A DNA stretch of 64,000 bases from positions 629,388 through 693,387 of the forward strand of contig JADJPS010000018.1 in assembly GCA_016713105.1 (NCBI GenBank). Direction: 5' to 3'. Shown piece after piece: positions 9,086-17,892 of this stretch. The position numbers were made by a program, and so were the translations under genes. The DNA comes from Devosia sp. Its GTDB lineage: Bacteria > Pseudomonadota > Alphaproteobacteria > Rhizobiales > Devosiaceae. Positions within the stretch are counted from its first letter, which is position 1; each line of letters opens with the position of its first letter. A model generated the notes under the pieces. The model was not told the DNA's origin and did no database searches. It worked only from the letters and a program-made list of their open reading frames with translations.

Positions 9086-10237
9086 GTGAAGATCACCGCC
9101 ATCAAGCCCTATGCTGTCTGGGTCGGCATCCGCAATCAACTCGTGGTCAAGGTGGAGACTGACGAGGGTATCTTCGGCTGGGGCGAGAGCGGCCTGTCGG
9201 GTCGCGAGAAGGCAGTGGTCGGCGCCATCGCGCACTACTCACCGCTGGTGATCGGCAAGGACCCGTTCGAGATCGGCCGGATATGGCAGGAACTCTATCG
9301 CAGCCAGTACTTCGAAGGCGGGCGGGTGTTGCAGGCGGCGATCTCGGCACTCGACATCGCGCTCTACGACATCAAGGGCAAGGCGCTGGGCGTGCCGGTG
9401 TACGAACTGCTGGGCGGCAAGCAGCGCGAACGCATCCCGACCTTTGCGAGCACATCGGGCGAACCGGGGCCGGAGATGATCGAGCAGGCCAAGATGCTGA
9501 TCGCGCATGGCTGGACAGCGATGCGGCTGTCGCCTTCGGGCCATGGCGAGACGATCTACGAACCGCGCGAACACCTGGGCAAGACCGCCCGCTGGATGGT
9601 CAGGGCACGCGAGGAACTGGGCGAGGACGTGGTGCTCGGCATCGACCTGCACCACCGCCTGTCGGTCGCCGAGGCGGCCAGCTTCTGCCAGAAGATGCCC
9701 TCCGGCACCCTCGACTTCCTCGAGGAGCCCATCCGCGACGAGACTCCCGAGGCCTATGAGGCCCTGCGCAGGCTGACCGACATTCCCTTCGCCATCGGCG
9801 AGGAATTTGCTTCAAAATGGCAGTTCCTGCCCTACATCGAGCGCGACATCCACCAGTTCAATCGCCTCGACGTGTGCAATGTCGGCGGCCTGACGGAGGC
9901 CATGAAGGTCGCCGGCTGGAGCGAGGCGCACTACGTGGACATGATGCCCCACAACCCGCTCGGACCGATCTGTACGGCGGCAACGGTACATTTTGCCGCC
10001 GCCGTACCCAACTTCTCTTGGCTCGAGACGCGCTCGAGCCCGGCCGAAACGCACCTGGGATTCGACAATTCCGACTTCTTCCCGGTGCAGCCCCGACTGG
10101 AGAACGCACACTACCCGGTGAGCGATGCACCCGGCCTCGGCGTGGAAGTCAACGAGGCCCTGATCATCAAGCAGAGCTTTCAGTTCTGGCAGGCTCCGAT
10201 GCTGCATCGGCGCGATGGCTCTGTGACCAATTGGTAG
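9086..10237 (+). CDS. Enolase-superfamily sugar-acid dehydratase (galactonate dehydratase-like)
   Basis: A 383-residue mandelate racemase / muconate lactonizing enzyme family protein. The capping domain is N-terminal (VKVETDEGIFGWGESGLSGR) and the barrel carries the three metal ligands: GIDLHHRLS (Asp), FLEEPIRDE (Glu) and IGEEFASKW (Glu). The late MMPHNPLGPICTAATVHFA block with its histidine is typical of the D-galactonate dehydratase-like group, which removes water from acid sugars to give 2-keto-3-deoxy acids. The start is GTG at 9086 with a GGGGGA ribosome binding site. The ROK regulator directly downstream fits a sugar-acid catabolic role; the sugar is unknown. Confidence 0.85.
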   Translation: MKITAIKPYAVWVGIRNQLVVKVETDEGIFGWGESGLSGREKAVVGAIAHYSPLVIGKDPFEIGRIWQELYRSQYFEGGRVLQAAISALDIALYDIKGKALGVPVYELLGGKQRERIPTFASTSGEPGPEMIEQAKMLIAHGWTAMRLSPSGHGETIYEPREHLGKTARWMVRAREELGEDVVLGIDLHHRLSVAEAASFCQKMPSGTLDFLEEPIRDETPEAYEALRRLTDIPFAIGEEFASKWQFLPYIERDIHQFNRLDVCNVGGLTEAMKVAGWSEAHYVDMMPHNPLGPICTAATVHFAAAVPNFSWLETRSSPAETHLGFDNSDFFPVQPRLENAHYPVSDAPGLGVEVNEALIIKQSFQFWQAPMLHRRDGSVTNW

Positions 10238-10378
10238 TGGACTATGGGTTGACGCGGTGAGGCTGCGACGCCAAGACTTCCGGTGGACGCAGAATCGCCA
10301 TGGCGCGCATACCGTTGCCTTGGCGACTTTATAGTGCTGCCTCCAACGATTTTTTGCATTGGTGCGAGGGTCTGCGAA

Positions 10379-11572
10379 GTGACCGACTTTTTTGAGCCCG
10401 CCGGGCGCGGCGTGCAGCATGCAAGTTTGCGTGCCGCCAATCGCCGCGCCGTCCTGACCACCATCACCTTCAGTCCGGGCATCTCCAATGCCGACATCTC
10501 GAGGCGCACCGGGCTCGCCCCGCAGACGGCATCGGCAATCGTCTCGGAACTCGAAGCCGATGATCTGGTCTATCGCGGCGAGGTCCTGCGCGGCCGCCGC
10601 GGCCAGCCGGCCACACCGCTCTTCCTCAACTACGACAGCGCCTATGCCTTCGGCGTCGAGGTGGGCTGGCGGCATCTCGACATCCTGCTCATCAACCTGG
10701 GCAGCCGGCATATCGACCGCTACCGGCGCGACTATGCCTACCCCGATGCCGCAACCATCGTCGACGAGTTGGCGGGCAACATCGCCGCAATGATGGAGCG
10801 CCTCGATGCGCCCAAGCGCCACCGCGTCGCCGGTATCGGCCTTGCTTCCCCATCGACCTTCGCGCGCAATGTCGAACTGCTCGGGGACCTGCCGGAGCAG
10901 TCCGCAGCCTGGAAGGCGCTGGACCTGCGGGCCGCGATCGAGGACCGCACGGGCCTTGCTACGCAGACCTACAATGACGGCAACGCCGCCTGCTGGGCGC
11001 AATTGGTGACCACACCGCCGCCGCGGCCGGCCAACTTCGCCTATCTCTTCGTGGGCACCTTCCTCGGCGCCGGTGTCGTGTCCCAGCACACATTGTGGGA
11101 AGGGCCGACCGGCAACTCGGCGAACCTGGGGTCCATGCTGGTCACCGGTCCTGGCGGCACCCGCCAGTTCGGCCACTCGATCGCATCCACCTACGCGCTC
11201 GGCAAGCGCCTCGAAGCTGCCGGGCTGCCCGCACCGGCCGGCAACCCGCGCGACTGGCCCTGGGCCCAGTGGGAACCGCATCTATCGGCCTGGATCGCCG
11301 AAGCCGGGGCGGCGCTGGCGGAGATCGTGCTCAACGCCGCCGCCGTGATCGAGGTCGATCAGGCGATCATCGACGGTGTCCTGCCCCGGCCGCTGCTCGA
11401 CCAGCTGATTGCAGAGACCAAGGCTGCAATGGCAACGCTGCCATGGCTGACCTTCGACCACCCGCGGATTTCGGCGGGACACCTCGGGCCCGATGCGGCG
11501 CCGCTTGGCGCCGGCCAGTTGCCGCTGTTCAAGAAGTACTTCTCGCGCGACCTGGCCGACATGCTGCCCTAG
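10379..11572 (+). CDS. ROK-family transcriptional regulator
   Basis: A 397-residue protein with an N-terminal winged helix-turn-helix (about residues 25-75; SNADISRRTGLAPQTASAIV is the recognition region) fused to a ROK sugar-kinase-like domain. The YNDGNAACWAQ segment matches the ROK active-site neighbourhood, but the usual cysteine-rich zinc motif (CxCGxxGC) is absent, as in some repressor-only members. The open frame reaches 10283, but the GTG at 10379 has a GAGGG ribosome binding site eight bases upstream and places the HTH properly. It follows the enolase-superfamily gene on the same strand and probably senses the sugar acid or a breakdown product. Confidence 0.82.
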   Translation: MTDFFEPAGRGVQHASLRAANRRAVLTTITFSPGISNADISRRTGLAPQTASAIVSELEADDLVYRGEVLRGRRGQPATPLFLNYDSAYAFGVEVGWRHLDILLINLGSRHIDRYRRDYAYPDAATIVDELAGNIAAMMERLDAPKRHRVAGIGLASPSTFARNVELLGDLPEQSAAWKALDLRAAIEDRTGLATQTYNDGNAACWAQLVTTPPPRPANFAYLFVGTFLGAGVVSQHTLWEGPTGNSANLGSMLVTGPGGTRQFGHSIASTYALGKRLEAAGLPAPAGNPRDWPWAQWEPHLSAWIAEAGAALAEIVLNAAAVIEVDQAIIDGVLPRPLLDQLIAETKAAMATLPWLTFDHPRISAGHLGPDAAPLGAGQLPLFKKYFSRDLADMLP

Positions 11573-11578
11573 GTCTAC

Positions 11579-12274
11579 CTAGGTCGCTTCAACGGACAGG
11601 CCGATCGCGGATCCGCCGGCGTCGTGGGCGTGTTGCCTGCCGCCACCGGGTCGCCACAGGGCGACTGCACCGGCCCTGAGGTGCAGGTGGAAGTCGCTGC
11701 GCATCACGTTGACGAAGCCCATGGCCGGCCTGACGGTGTCGACGACCCCCTGCCACGACTGCTCGAAGCCCGGCCGCCGGAAGCCGATCACCACCGGCCG
11801 GCCGGACTCGCGCGCCGCCTCGAGGGCCACGAGCCCGAGATCGCCGGGACCAGCCTCGGTGCGATCGACCACCGGCCGCTCCGGCAGCGGCGGCAGTGGC
11901 TCGCCGGCACCGAGAGACGCCAGCGCCGCATCGAACGGTTCGAGCCCCTCGAACCCGACGATCCCGGCCAGGACACTGCCGTCGGCGCGAAAGAGGTCGA
12001 TGCGTGGATAGGCCCTGCCCTGCATGACACTGGTGCGATCGACGACGACCTCTGCGATCGCCGCAAGCTCGATCTGGCTCCAGTGTGCGGCGCCGGTTAT
12101 CCCGGCCCAGCCATCGCGGAACGTCACGCCTTCGACGCTGCCGATGCGCTCGTGCGTCGCGCCGAGGTGACTGGCTGTGATCATCAGCCGGCCGATGCGC
12201 GGCAGCACCTCCAGCAGTGCGACCGGCGCGGCAGCCAGACGTTGACGGAGGTGGGACGTGGGTATGTCGAGCAT
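11579..12274 (-). CDS. HmuS/HutX-like heme-handling cytoplasmic protein
   Basis: A 231-residue protein resembling one half of the duplicated HemS/ChuS/HmuS fold, or a HutX/ChuX-type carrier. The N-terminal stretch LPRIGRLMITASHLGATHER corresponds to the region where HemS proteins read a conserved RN-H segment, followed by a beta-rich part ending YPRIDLFRADGSVLAGIVGF. Such proteins accept heme delivered into the cytoplasm and pass it to degradation or storage. It is the last gene of the receptor operon, nine bases after the ABC gene, and HugZ is encoded nearby. Assignment rests on weak similarity plus context. Confidence 0.6.
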   Translation of the reverse strand: MLDIPTSHLRQRLAAAPVALLEVLPRIGRLMITASHLGATHERIGSVEGVTFRDGWAGITGAAHWSQIELAAIAEVVVDRTSVMQGRAYPRIDLFRADGSVLAGIVGFEGLEPFDAALASLGAGEPLPPLPERPVVDRTEAGPGDLGLVALEAARESGRPVVIGFRRPGFEQSWQGVVDTVRPAMGFVNVMRSDFHLHLRAGAVALWRPGGGRQHAHDAGGSAIGLSVEAT

Positions 12275-12283
12275 GGGAACTCC

Positions 12284-13996
12284 TCAGGCGGGGGCAGGTT
12301 CACGTGTCTCTCGGGCGTCGGCTTCGCGCGGGGCGCCAAGGTCCACGGTGCGGAGCCTGACGAGGCCAGCGGGGCGACGGTGGGCGACCATGACGAGGGC
12401 GGTCTGCGGCAGGTCGCGGCGGACGCGGGCCAGCAATTCGGCCTCGGCAGCCACGTCCAGCGCTGCGGTGGCTTCGTCGAGAAAGGCGAAGTCCGGACGG
12501 TGGAGCAACAGGCGCGCCAGCGCCAGGCGCTGCAGTTCGCCGCCGGAGAGGCCGCCATTGGCGGCATCGGCCTCGGCGAGGATGGCGCCGCTGCGGTGGG
12601 TGAGACCGACGGCGGCGATGGCGGCCTGAAGCGCTGCGGGTGGGAAGTTGTCGGCCGGGTCAGGATAGGCGACAGCGTCGTCGAGGTTGCCGATGGGGAC
12701 ATAGGGCTTCTGGGTGAGGAACAGGCTCTTACCGGCAGGGCGGAAAATGTCGCCTGAGGCATGCGGCCAGAGGCCGGCGATGGCCTTGAACAAGGTGGTC
12801 TTGCCGAGGCCCGAGGCGCCGCTGAGCCAGACGGCTTCGCCCATGGCGATCGACAGCCGATCGATGGAAAGCAGCGGTCGGTTGTCGGGGAGGCGCAAGC
12901 GCAGGTCGGTGATGGTCAGCGGGCCAGCGCCCGGCGCCGGTCGGGCGCCGGCAGTGGCGGCGCCGGCGGCGCCGAGGAAGCCGTCGAGACGCGAGGAGGC
13001 CGCAACCAGATCGGCGAGGTCGCGGTAGGAGAAGATGAACCAGCTCAACGTGGTGACCACCGAGGAGAAGGCTGTCGAGACTTCCATCAGGCCGCCGAAA
13101 TTGACCGAGCCGGCGAGATAGGCAGGCAGCGCCACGAACAGCGGGATGCGCAGCACGGTGTGGTTGTAGGGAAAGGTGAAGAGGCCGAGGATCAGCTCGC
13201 GATTGATCAGCCGCTTCCAGTTGCGCATGATTTCGCCGAAGCGCCGGTCGAGCCCCTGGCGTTCGGCTGCTTCGCCGCCCAGCATAGCGATCTCGTCGAC
13301 ATTGGAACGCATGCGGGCGAGGGCGAAGCGGAAGTCGGCCTCGCGGCGCTGCTGCTCGACATAGAGCGATTTCAGCGGCTTGCCGAGCCAGTGGGTGAGA
13401 CCGGTGCTGAGCGCGACGTAGACGAAGGCTGCGACCAGCATGTAGCGCGGGATTTCGAGATCGAGCCCGATGAAGTCGAGGGACAGGGCGAAGCTCGAGA
13501 GGTTCCACAGGACAATGACGTAGGAAAAGACCGCGACGATGTTGGTGATCAGATCCATGGCCTCGCTGAGGACGCCGGTGAGGAACAGGCGGCAATCCTC
13601 GGCGATGCGCTGGTCGGGATTGTCAACGCCGTTGCCGCCATTGGCGAGATGCCAGTAAGCCTTGCCGCTGAGCCAGCGATCGCGCACCGCTTCGGTGAGC
13701 GAGCGGCGCCAGCGAATGAGCAGCAGCTTGTTGAGATATTGGGCGGAGAGCGCCCGGGTGGTGTTGAGCGCGACGATGATGCCGAAGGCGCCGATCTGGG
13801 TGAACGCGGCGGTGGCATCGACGGCCTCGAGAGCCGAGTAGAATTCCTTGGTCCAGGCGATGATCCTGAGCGTTGCTTAGACGCCGCCGAGATTGAGCGC
13901 CACGACCACGGCGAACAGCACAAGGCCGAGTTTGCCGCCCGGGCCCTTGACCGCGAGTGCGAGGAGCCGCCAGAACTGGCCGAGTACGCGAAGCAT
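12284..13996 (-). pseudogene. SbmA/YddA-type ABC transporter (fused permease-ATPase), in-frame stop
   Basis: The frame starting ATG at 13996 encodes a fused permease and ATPase of the peptide/vitamin transporter group that includes YddA and BacA relatives. Membrane helices fill the first 300 residues; the ATPase follows with Walker A LSGASGLGKTTLF, signature GGLSGGELQRLALAR and Walker B FAFLDEATAALD. A TAA at 13877-13879 interrupts the first membrane helix (..NLGGV-stop-ATLRIIAW), where relatives seem to have Tyr. Downstream the frame is intact for about 530 codons. No good restart is visible before the open segment from GTG 13687, so the protein would be lost unless the stop is a sequencing error. 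It lies between the heme receptor and the HmuS-like gene, hinting at porphyrin or siderophore transport. Confidence 0.78.
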
Positions 13997-14065
13997 GGAA
14001 CCCTCGATTCCGGGAGAAAGACGCGGGGAGCGGGCCAGGAACCCGACACCCCGCGTGAGAGTGGC

Positions 14066-16399
14066 CTAGAACTTGACCGTGGCGCCGAGCTTGAAGGTGC
14101 GGCCGGGGGCGACCTGCAGTTCGAGCGGGTTGACGCCGGCTACCGCCGAGCTGTCCGGCGTGTTGGCGTAGCCGGTCAGCGTGTTGGGGAAGTAGCGGGT
14201 GTCGAAGATGTTCTGGATGCCGGCGGTGAGCTCGACGTTTTCGGTCGGCTGCCACTTGGCGTAGGCATCGAACACGGCGTAGCCCTCGGGCTTGAAGGCG
14301 TTCGGATCGGAACGCTCCGTCGGGCCGGCGGCAAAGGTGCCGAAGAATTCGAGCTCAAGGGCGTGCTCGGGGATCTCGTAACGAAGCCCGGTGACGACAG
14401 TCAGCGGCACGGCGCCATCGAAGGCAGTTTCACTGGAACCGGAGTCGACCTGCTGGACACCCCGCGACCAGTTGAGCGAACCGGTGAGGAAGATGTCGTC
14501 CACGACCTCGTATTCGCCGGCCGCCTCGGTGCCCCAGAGTTCGACACGCTCGACATTGTCGGAGGTGTACTTGTCGGTTTCACCTGGCACGGGCTGCAGG
14601 CCGCGGATGAAGTTGTCGTACTTGCTGTAGTAGCCATTGAGGGTGAAGAAGCCGCGATCAAACTGGCCACGCAGTCCGGCTTCCCAGTTGGATACCGACT
14701 CGGGCTTGAGGTCCGGATTGGGAATGACCTCGACAAGGCTGGTCGCGCCAATCGCGGTCGATGAGATGAACAGCTGCTGGCTGGTGGGCATCTTGAAGCC
14801 TTCGCCATAGGCGGCGTAGACCGAGTAGGTGTCGTCCAGCTGGTACATGCCGGTGCGCTTCTTGATCAGACGCTGGGTCTCGATCTTTTCGGGCTCGTAG
14901 CCGTCGAGCGGCACATAGTTCTCGTCGACGGTGGGATCGATGCCGTAGGTGGCGTAGCGCAGGCCCGGCGTGATGGTTAGCTTGTCATCCAGCAGCTTGA
15001 TCTCGTCCTGGATGTAGAGGTCGGCGCGCACCGTCTCCACCTTGGGGAAGTTGAAGCCCTGATTGGTTGCCGTGGTGGTGGTGCCCAGCGTGATGTTGTC
15101 GGTGATGTTGACGCCTTCATAGCTGGTGGTGGCGATGTCGCCATCGAAGCCGTAGGTCAGCGTGTGCGAGGTGTCGCCCCAATCGAACGAGGAGACGAAC
15201 TGGGCGTCGGCCTCGAGGAAATCCTCGCCATAGTCACGGATCTGGGTGATCTGGCGCAGCTGGGCCGGCGAAAGCAGGCTGTAGTTGCGAACCTGGTTGC
15301 TCTCGGTGTTCCGGTGCTGGGGGGAATAGGAGACCTTCCAGTTCACCGAATCGAGCCACGGAGCCCGGACCTGCCAGGTGTGCTCGAGCGCCAGCCGGGC
15401 GCGCGACATGTCGAGATTGCGCAGGTAGAATTCGCTCTCGTAGTAGTAGCTGTAATAGGCCGGGTTCGAGGCATAGAGCGGATTCTCCGCGCCGGAATCC
15501 CAGACCTGGTCGATCTCGGTTTCGCGCTCGAAGAACTCGGCGGTCACCTTGACCTCATGCGCGTCGTTCGGCGTCCAGACCAGCTTGGCGAGGCCGTTCC
15601 ACGAATTGGTCTCGGCCGGGAACAGCGCGTCGCAGCGGAAATAGTCCGGGCGCGGACAGCCCCAGATGCCGCCATCGGGATCGGCGTTGGAGAGCGTCGG
15701 CTCGTTGGCGGTGAGATTGCCGATGCTGCCGAGGATCTGCACATCGCCGAAGTCGTAAGCCGCCGAGACCTGCTTTCTGAAGCTGTTGTCGAAGCTGTCC
15801 CAGGCGGTCTTCAGCTCGACGGCCCAGGGCTTGTCCATGCCCTCGAGCAGATCGGCGGGATCCCTGGTGCGGAAGGCGATGGTGCCGCCGAGGGCGTCGG
15901 CGCCCCAGAGCACGGAATTGGGCCCGCGAATGATCTCGACGGCCTTCATGTTCCAAGGATCGACGAAGTCGCGGCTGCCATCGGTGATGCGCTCCTGCAC
16001 GCGGGAGCCATCGACCAGCATCTGGACGCGATTGCCGCCGACGCCGCGGATGGAGAAGCTGTTGAGCTGACCGAACGGGTTGGTGATCGAGGTCTGACGA
16101 TCGACCGCAATGCCCGGCTCGTAGCGCACGAGATCCTGAATATCGCGCACGACATGCTTTTCGAGCGTTTCGGCGTCGATGACGGCGACATTCTGCGGCA
16201 CATCGAGCACGTTCTTGGCCGAGCGCGCCTCCACAACGGTGATGCGCTTGAGGATGGTGGCCTGCGTCTCGGTGAGCGCCTGTGCCGCCGCCGCCTGCGG
16301 CAGCGCCACGGCCAGCGCGGCCAGGCTGGCGCCCATCAGAAAAGCGGGTGAAGTGAAACGATGCGCCATGGCGATGACGCCGCGCGGCGGAAGTGACAT
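14066..16399 (-). CDS. TonB-dependent heme/hemoglobin outer-membrane receptor
   Basis: A 777-residue outer-membrane receptor. A signal peptide (cleavage probably after LPQAAAAQA) precedes a plug domain of about residues 40-170 (VPQNVAVIDAETLEKHVVRD, SIRGVGGNRVQMLVDGSR, VEIIRGPNSVLWGADALGG) and a C-terminal beta-barrel ending in Phe (TFKLGATVKF). The barrel has GFKMPTSQQLF and IPNPDLKPESVSNWE, close to the FRAP/NPNL pair typical of heme receptors of the HmuR/HemR group. A CRP.DYFRCD loop has two cysteines. A GGGGGCAGG ribosome binding site precedes the ATG at 16399. The TonB-ExbBD genes and HugZ are in the adjacent operon. Confidence 0.9.
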   Translation of the reverse strand: MSLPPRGVIAMAHRFTSPAFLMGASLAALAVALPQAAAAQALTETQATILKRITVVEARSAKNVLDVPQNVAVIDAETLEKHVVRDIQDLVRYEPGIAVDRQTSITNPFGQLNSFSIRGVGGNRVQMLVDGSRVQERITDGSRDFVDPWNMKAVEIIRGPNSVLWGADALGGTIAFRTRDPADLLEGMDKPWAVELKTAWDSFDNSFRKQVSAAYDFGDVQILGSIGNLTANEPTLSNADPDGGIWGCPRPDYFRCDALFPAETNSWNGLAKLVWTPNDAHEVKVTAEFFERETEIDQVWDSGAENPLYASNPAYYSYYYESEFYLRNLDMSRARLALEHTWQVRAPWLDSVNWKVSYSPQHRNTESNQVRNYSLLSPAQLRQITQIRDYGEDFLEADAQFVSSFDWGDTSHTLTYGFDGDIATTSYEGVNITDNITLGTTTTATNQGFNFPKVETVRADLYIQDEIKLLDDKLTITPGLRYATYGIDPTVDENYVPLDGYEPEKIETQRLIKKRTGMYQLDDTYSVYAAYGEGFKMPTSQQLFISSTAIGATSLVEVIPNPDLKPESVSNWEAGLRGQFDRGFFTLNGYYSKYDNFIRGLQPVPGETDKYTSDNVERVELWGTEAAGEYEVVDDIFLTGSLNWSRGVQQVDSGSSETAFDGAVPLTVVTGLRYEIPEHALELEFFGTFAAGPTERSDPNAFKPEGYAVFDAYAKWQPTENVELTAGIQNIFDTRYFPNTLTGYANTPDSSAVAGVNPLELQVAPGRTFKLGATVKF

Positions 16400-16514
16400 G
16401 CCTGCCCCCAGGAAAGTGCTGTGATCGTGCTGGCTGGCTTGTCGACGCTTCGAACGCCGTCTGGCTTGCTGGGACGGCCCCCTGTGGGGCCGTCACCTGT
16501 CCATCTATTAAAGA

Positions 16515-16529
16515 TGATAATCAGAGTCA
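16515..16529. promoter_or_regulatory. TGA-N9-TCA iron-responsive (RirA-type) box, receptor operon
   Basis: TGATAATCAGAGTCA matches the TGA-N9-TCA core described for iron-responsive operators bound by RirA in rhizobia. It is about 115 bases upstream of the receptor start. A smaller TGAT-A-ATCA palindrome at 16515-16523 overlaps it. A second match to the core lies at the hemP end of the locus. Repression of the receptor when iron is plentiful is inferred. Confidence 0.45.
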
Positions 16530-16567
16530 AGTTTTTGGATGTGCCCGATCGCCGGGACCTTCGGGTC

Positions 16568-17083
16568 TCAGCGCAGCAATTCGGCAGTACGGTTATGGGC
16601 GGCGGTGAAGCCGGCCAGCGACAGGCTGACGGTCACCGGCTGACCGTCTTCCACCTTGATCCCCGTGACCTCGAGCGCGGTACCGACCTTGAGGGCACTC
16701 AGCGACACCTCGTCGAACGCGAGCGGCACGAGACACCCCGTGGCGACGCAGGTCAGGAACGGCAAGGCCGCTCCGAGCTGCTGTCCGTCTATGGCGAGTT
16801 GCACGCCGGCGTCGAGACGCAGCCCGAAGGCCGTGACCAGCAGACCCTCGGCGCGGTTGCCCACCGGTGCGCCGAGTTCAACCGCCATCAGCGCCGCACC
16901 GGTCTGCGGATTGCTCGCCGCCTGCGAAAAGGCGCAATCCTTGCCGGCTTCGGCAACCGAGCAGCGCACGATCCAGCCACCATGCGCCTCGCTGAGGGCA
17001 GAGGCACCTCCGGGAAGGCCGGGACCGGCGGCGAGGGCCGTCGCCGGTCCCCAGACGAGCAGTGCCGCGACAAGCCGTCTCAT
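16568..17083 (-). CDS. IalB-family secreted protein
   Basis: A 171-residue protein with a signal peptide (MRRLVAALLVWGPATALAAG) and the invasion-associated locus B pattern: a WIVRCSVAEAGKDCAFSQ cysteine pair near the start of the mature protein and a second pair in FLTCVATGCLVPLAF. IalB proteins are periplasmic or envelope-associated in many alphaproteobacteria; in Bartonella one member affects erythrocyte invasion, but in free-living relatives the role is unknown. The ATG overlaps the hugZ stop (ATGA), so it is the last gene of the heme operon. Its presence there is unusual and may reflect an envelope function in heme or metal handling. Confidence 0.85.
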   Translation of the reverse strand: MRRLVAALLVWGPATALAAGPGLPGGASALSEAHGGWIVRCSVAEAGKDCAFSQAASNPQTGAALMAVELGAPVGNRAEGLLVTAFGLRLDAGVQLAIDGQQLGAALPFLTCVATGCLVPLAFDEVSLSALKVGTALEVTGIKVEDGQPVTVSLSLAGFTAAHNRTAELLR

Positions 17084-17892
17084 CTGGCCGACCGCGCATC
17101 ACGCAGAGGCAGATCGAGGGCCCGCCGCGCCTCACCGGCCATCCGGACCAGCGTCATGTGCATGTCCTTGGCCGAGGTGAGCGGCGAATCGAACCAGACC
17201 CGCCGCACCGTGTCACCATCGACCAGGTCGAGGCCTTCCGCATCGACGCCGACGAGCTTCCACTTGCCTTTGGAGGCTTGCGCGAAGTGTTCGGCATAGA
17301 GGCCGACCGCTTCGGCGTGGTCCTCGTTCATGTGCGCGAGGCACCCCGCCTCGGCCTCCGCGATCTCGGGACTGGCCGGCACGGCGGTCAGAAGATCGGC
17401 ACCGGCCAGCGCATAGGCCTTGCCGAAGCCGCCATTGAGCGAGGCGCTCCTCGGCTCCAGCCGGAAGTATCGGAAATCCGGCAGGCCCGAATAGAGCTGG
17501 GCCTTCTGCTGATGCGCGAGATAGCGGGCATCAAGCCGGGCGTGATCGGTGCTATCGCGGTCGATCTCGCGCGCCTCGCACGCGATGCTGATGCGTGCGT
17601 GGGCGAGCGGGTCGCCCTTGCCGGGCGCGCCGACCAGCAGCGAACAACGCGGCTCGGCCAGCAACGCCCCGGTATGGGCGGCAAGCCGCGAGATCAGGAT
17701 CACCGGGGCGCCGTCGCTGTCGGTCGAAACCCCGACGCGCGAACAGATCGGCCAGCCCGTGCCGGGCTCGACCGTGGCGATCGCCGCGAAGCGCGCCGTG
17801 CGGACGATCGTCTTGGCCTGCCGGATCACCTCGACGGTGGTGGGTTGCAGCACGTCCTTCTTCCGGGTGTCGTCGCTCATCATGGGCTCCAT
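17080..17892 (-). CDS. hugZ: HugZ-family heme oxygenase-like protein
   Basis: A 270-residue protein with an N-terminal split-barrel of the pyridoxamine-phosphate-oxidase type (ARFAAIATVEPGTGWPICSR, then a VILISRLAAHTGALLAEPRC strand-helix) and a C-terminal DUF2470 domain around residues 170-250 containing LAHMNEDHAEAVGLYA. This arrangement is that of HugZ, which binds and degrades heme to release iron. It sits directly downstream of tonB and overlaps ialB by four bases. An ATG at 17883 just after a GGAG is an alternative start nine bases in. Confidence 0.88.
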   Translation of the reverse strand: MEPMMSDDTRKKDVLQPTTVEVIRQAKTIVRTARFAAIATVEPGTGWPICSRVGVSTDSDGAPVILISRLAAHTGALLAEPRCSLLVGAPGKGDPLAHARISIACEAREIDRDSTDHARLDARYLAHQQKAQLYSGLPDFRYFRLEPRSASLNGGFGKAYALAGADLLTAVPASPEIAEAEAGCLAHMNEDHAEAVGLYAEHFAQASKGKWKLVGVDAEGLDLVDGDTVRRVWFDSPLTSAKDMHMTLVRMAGEARRALDLPLRDARSAR

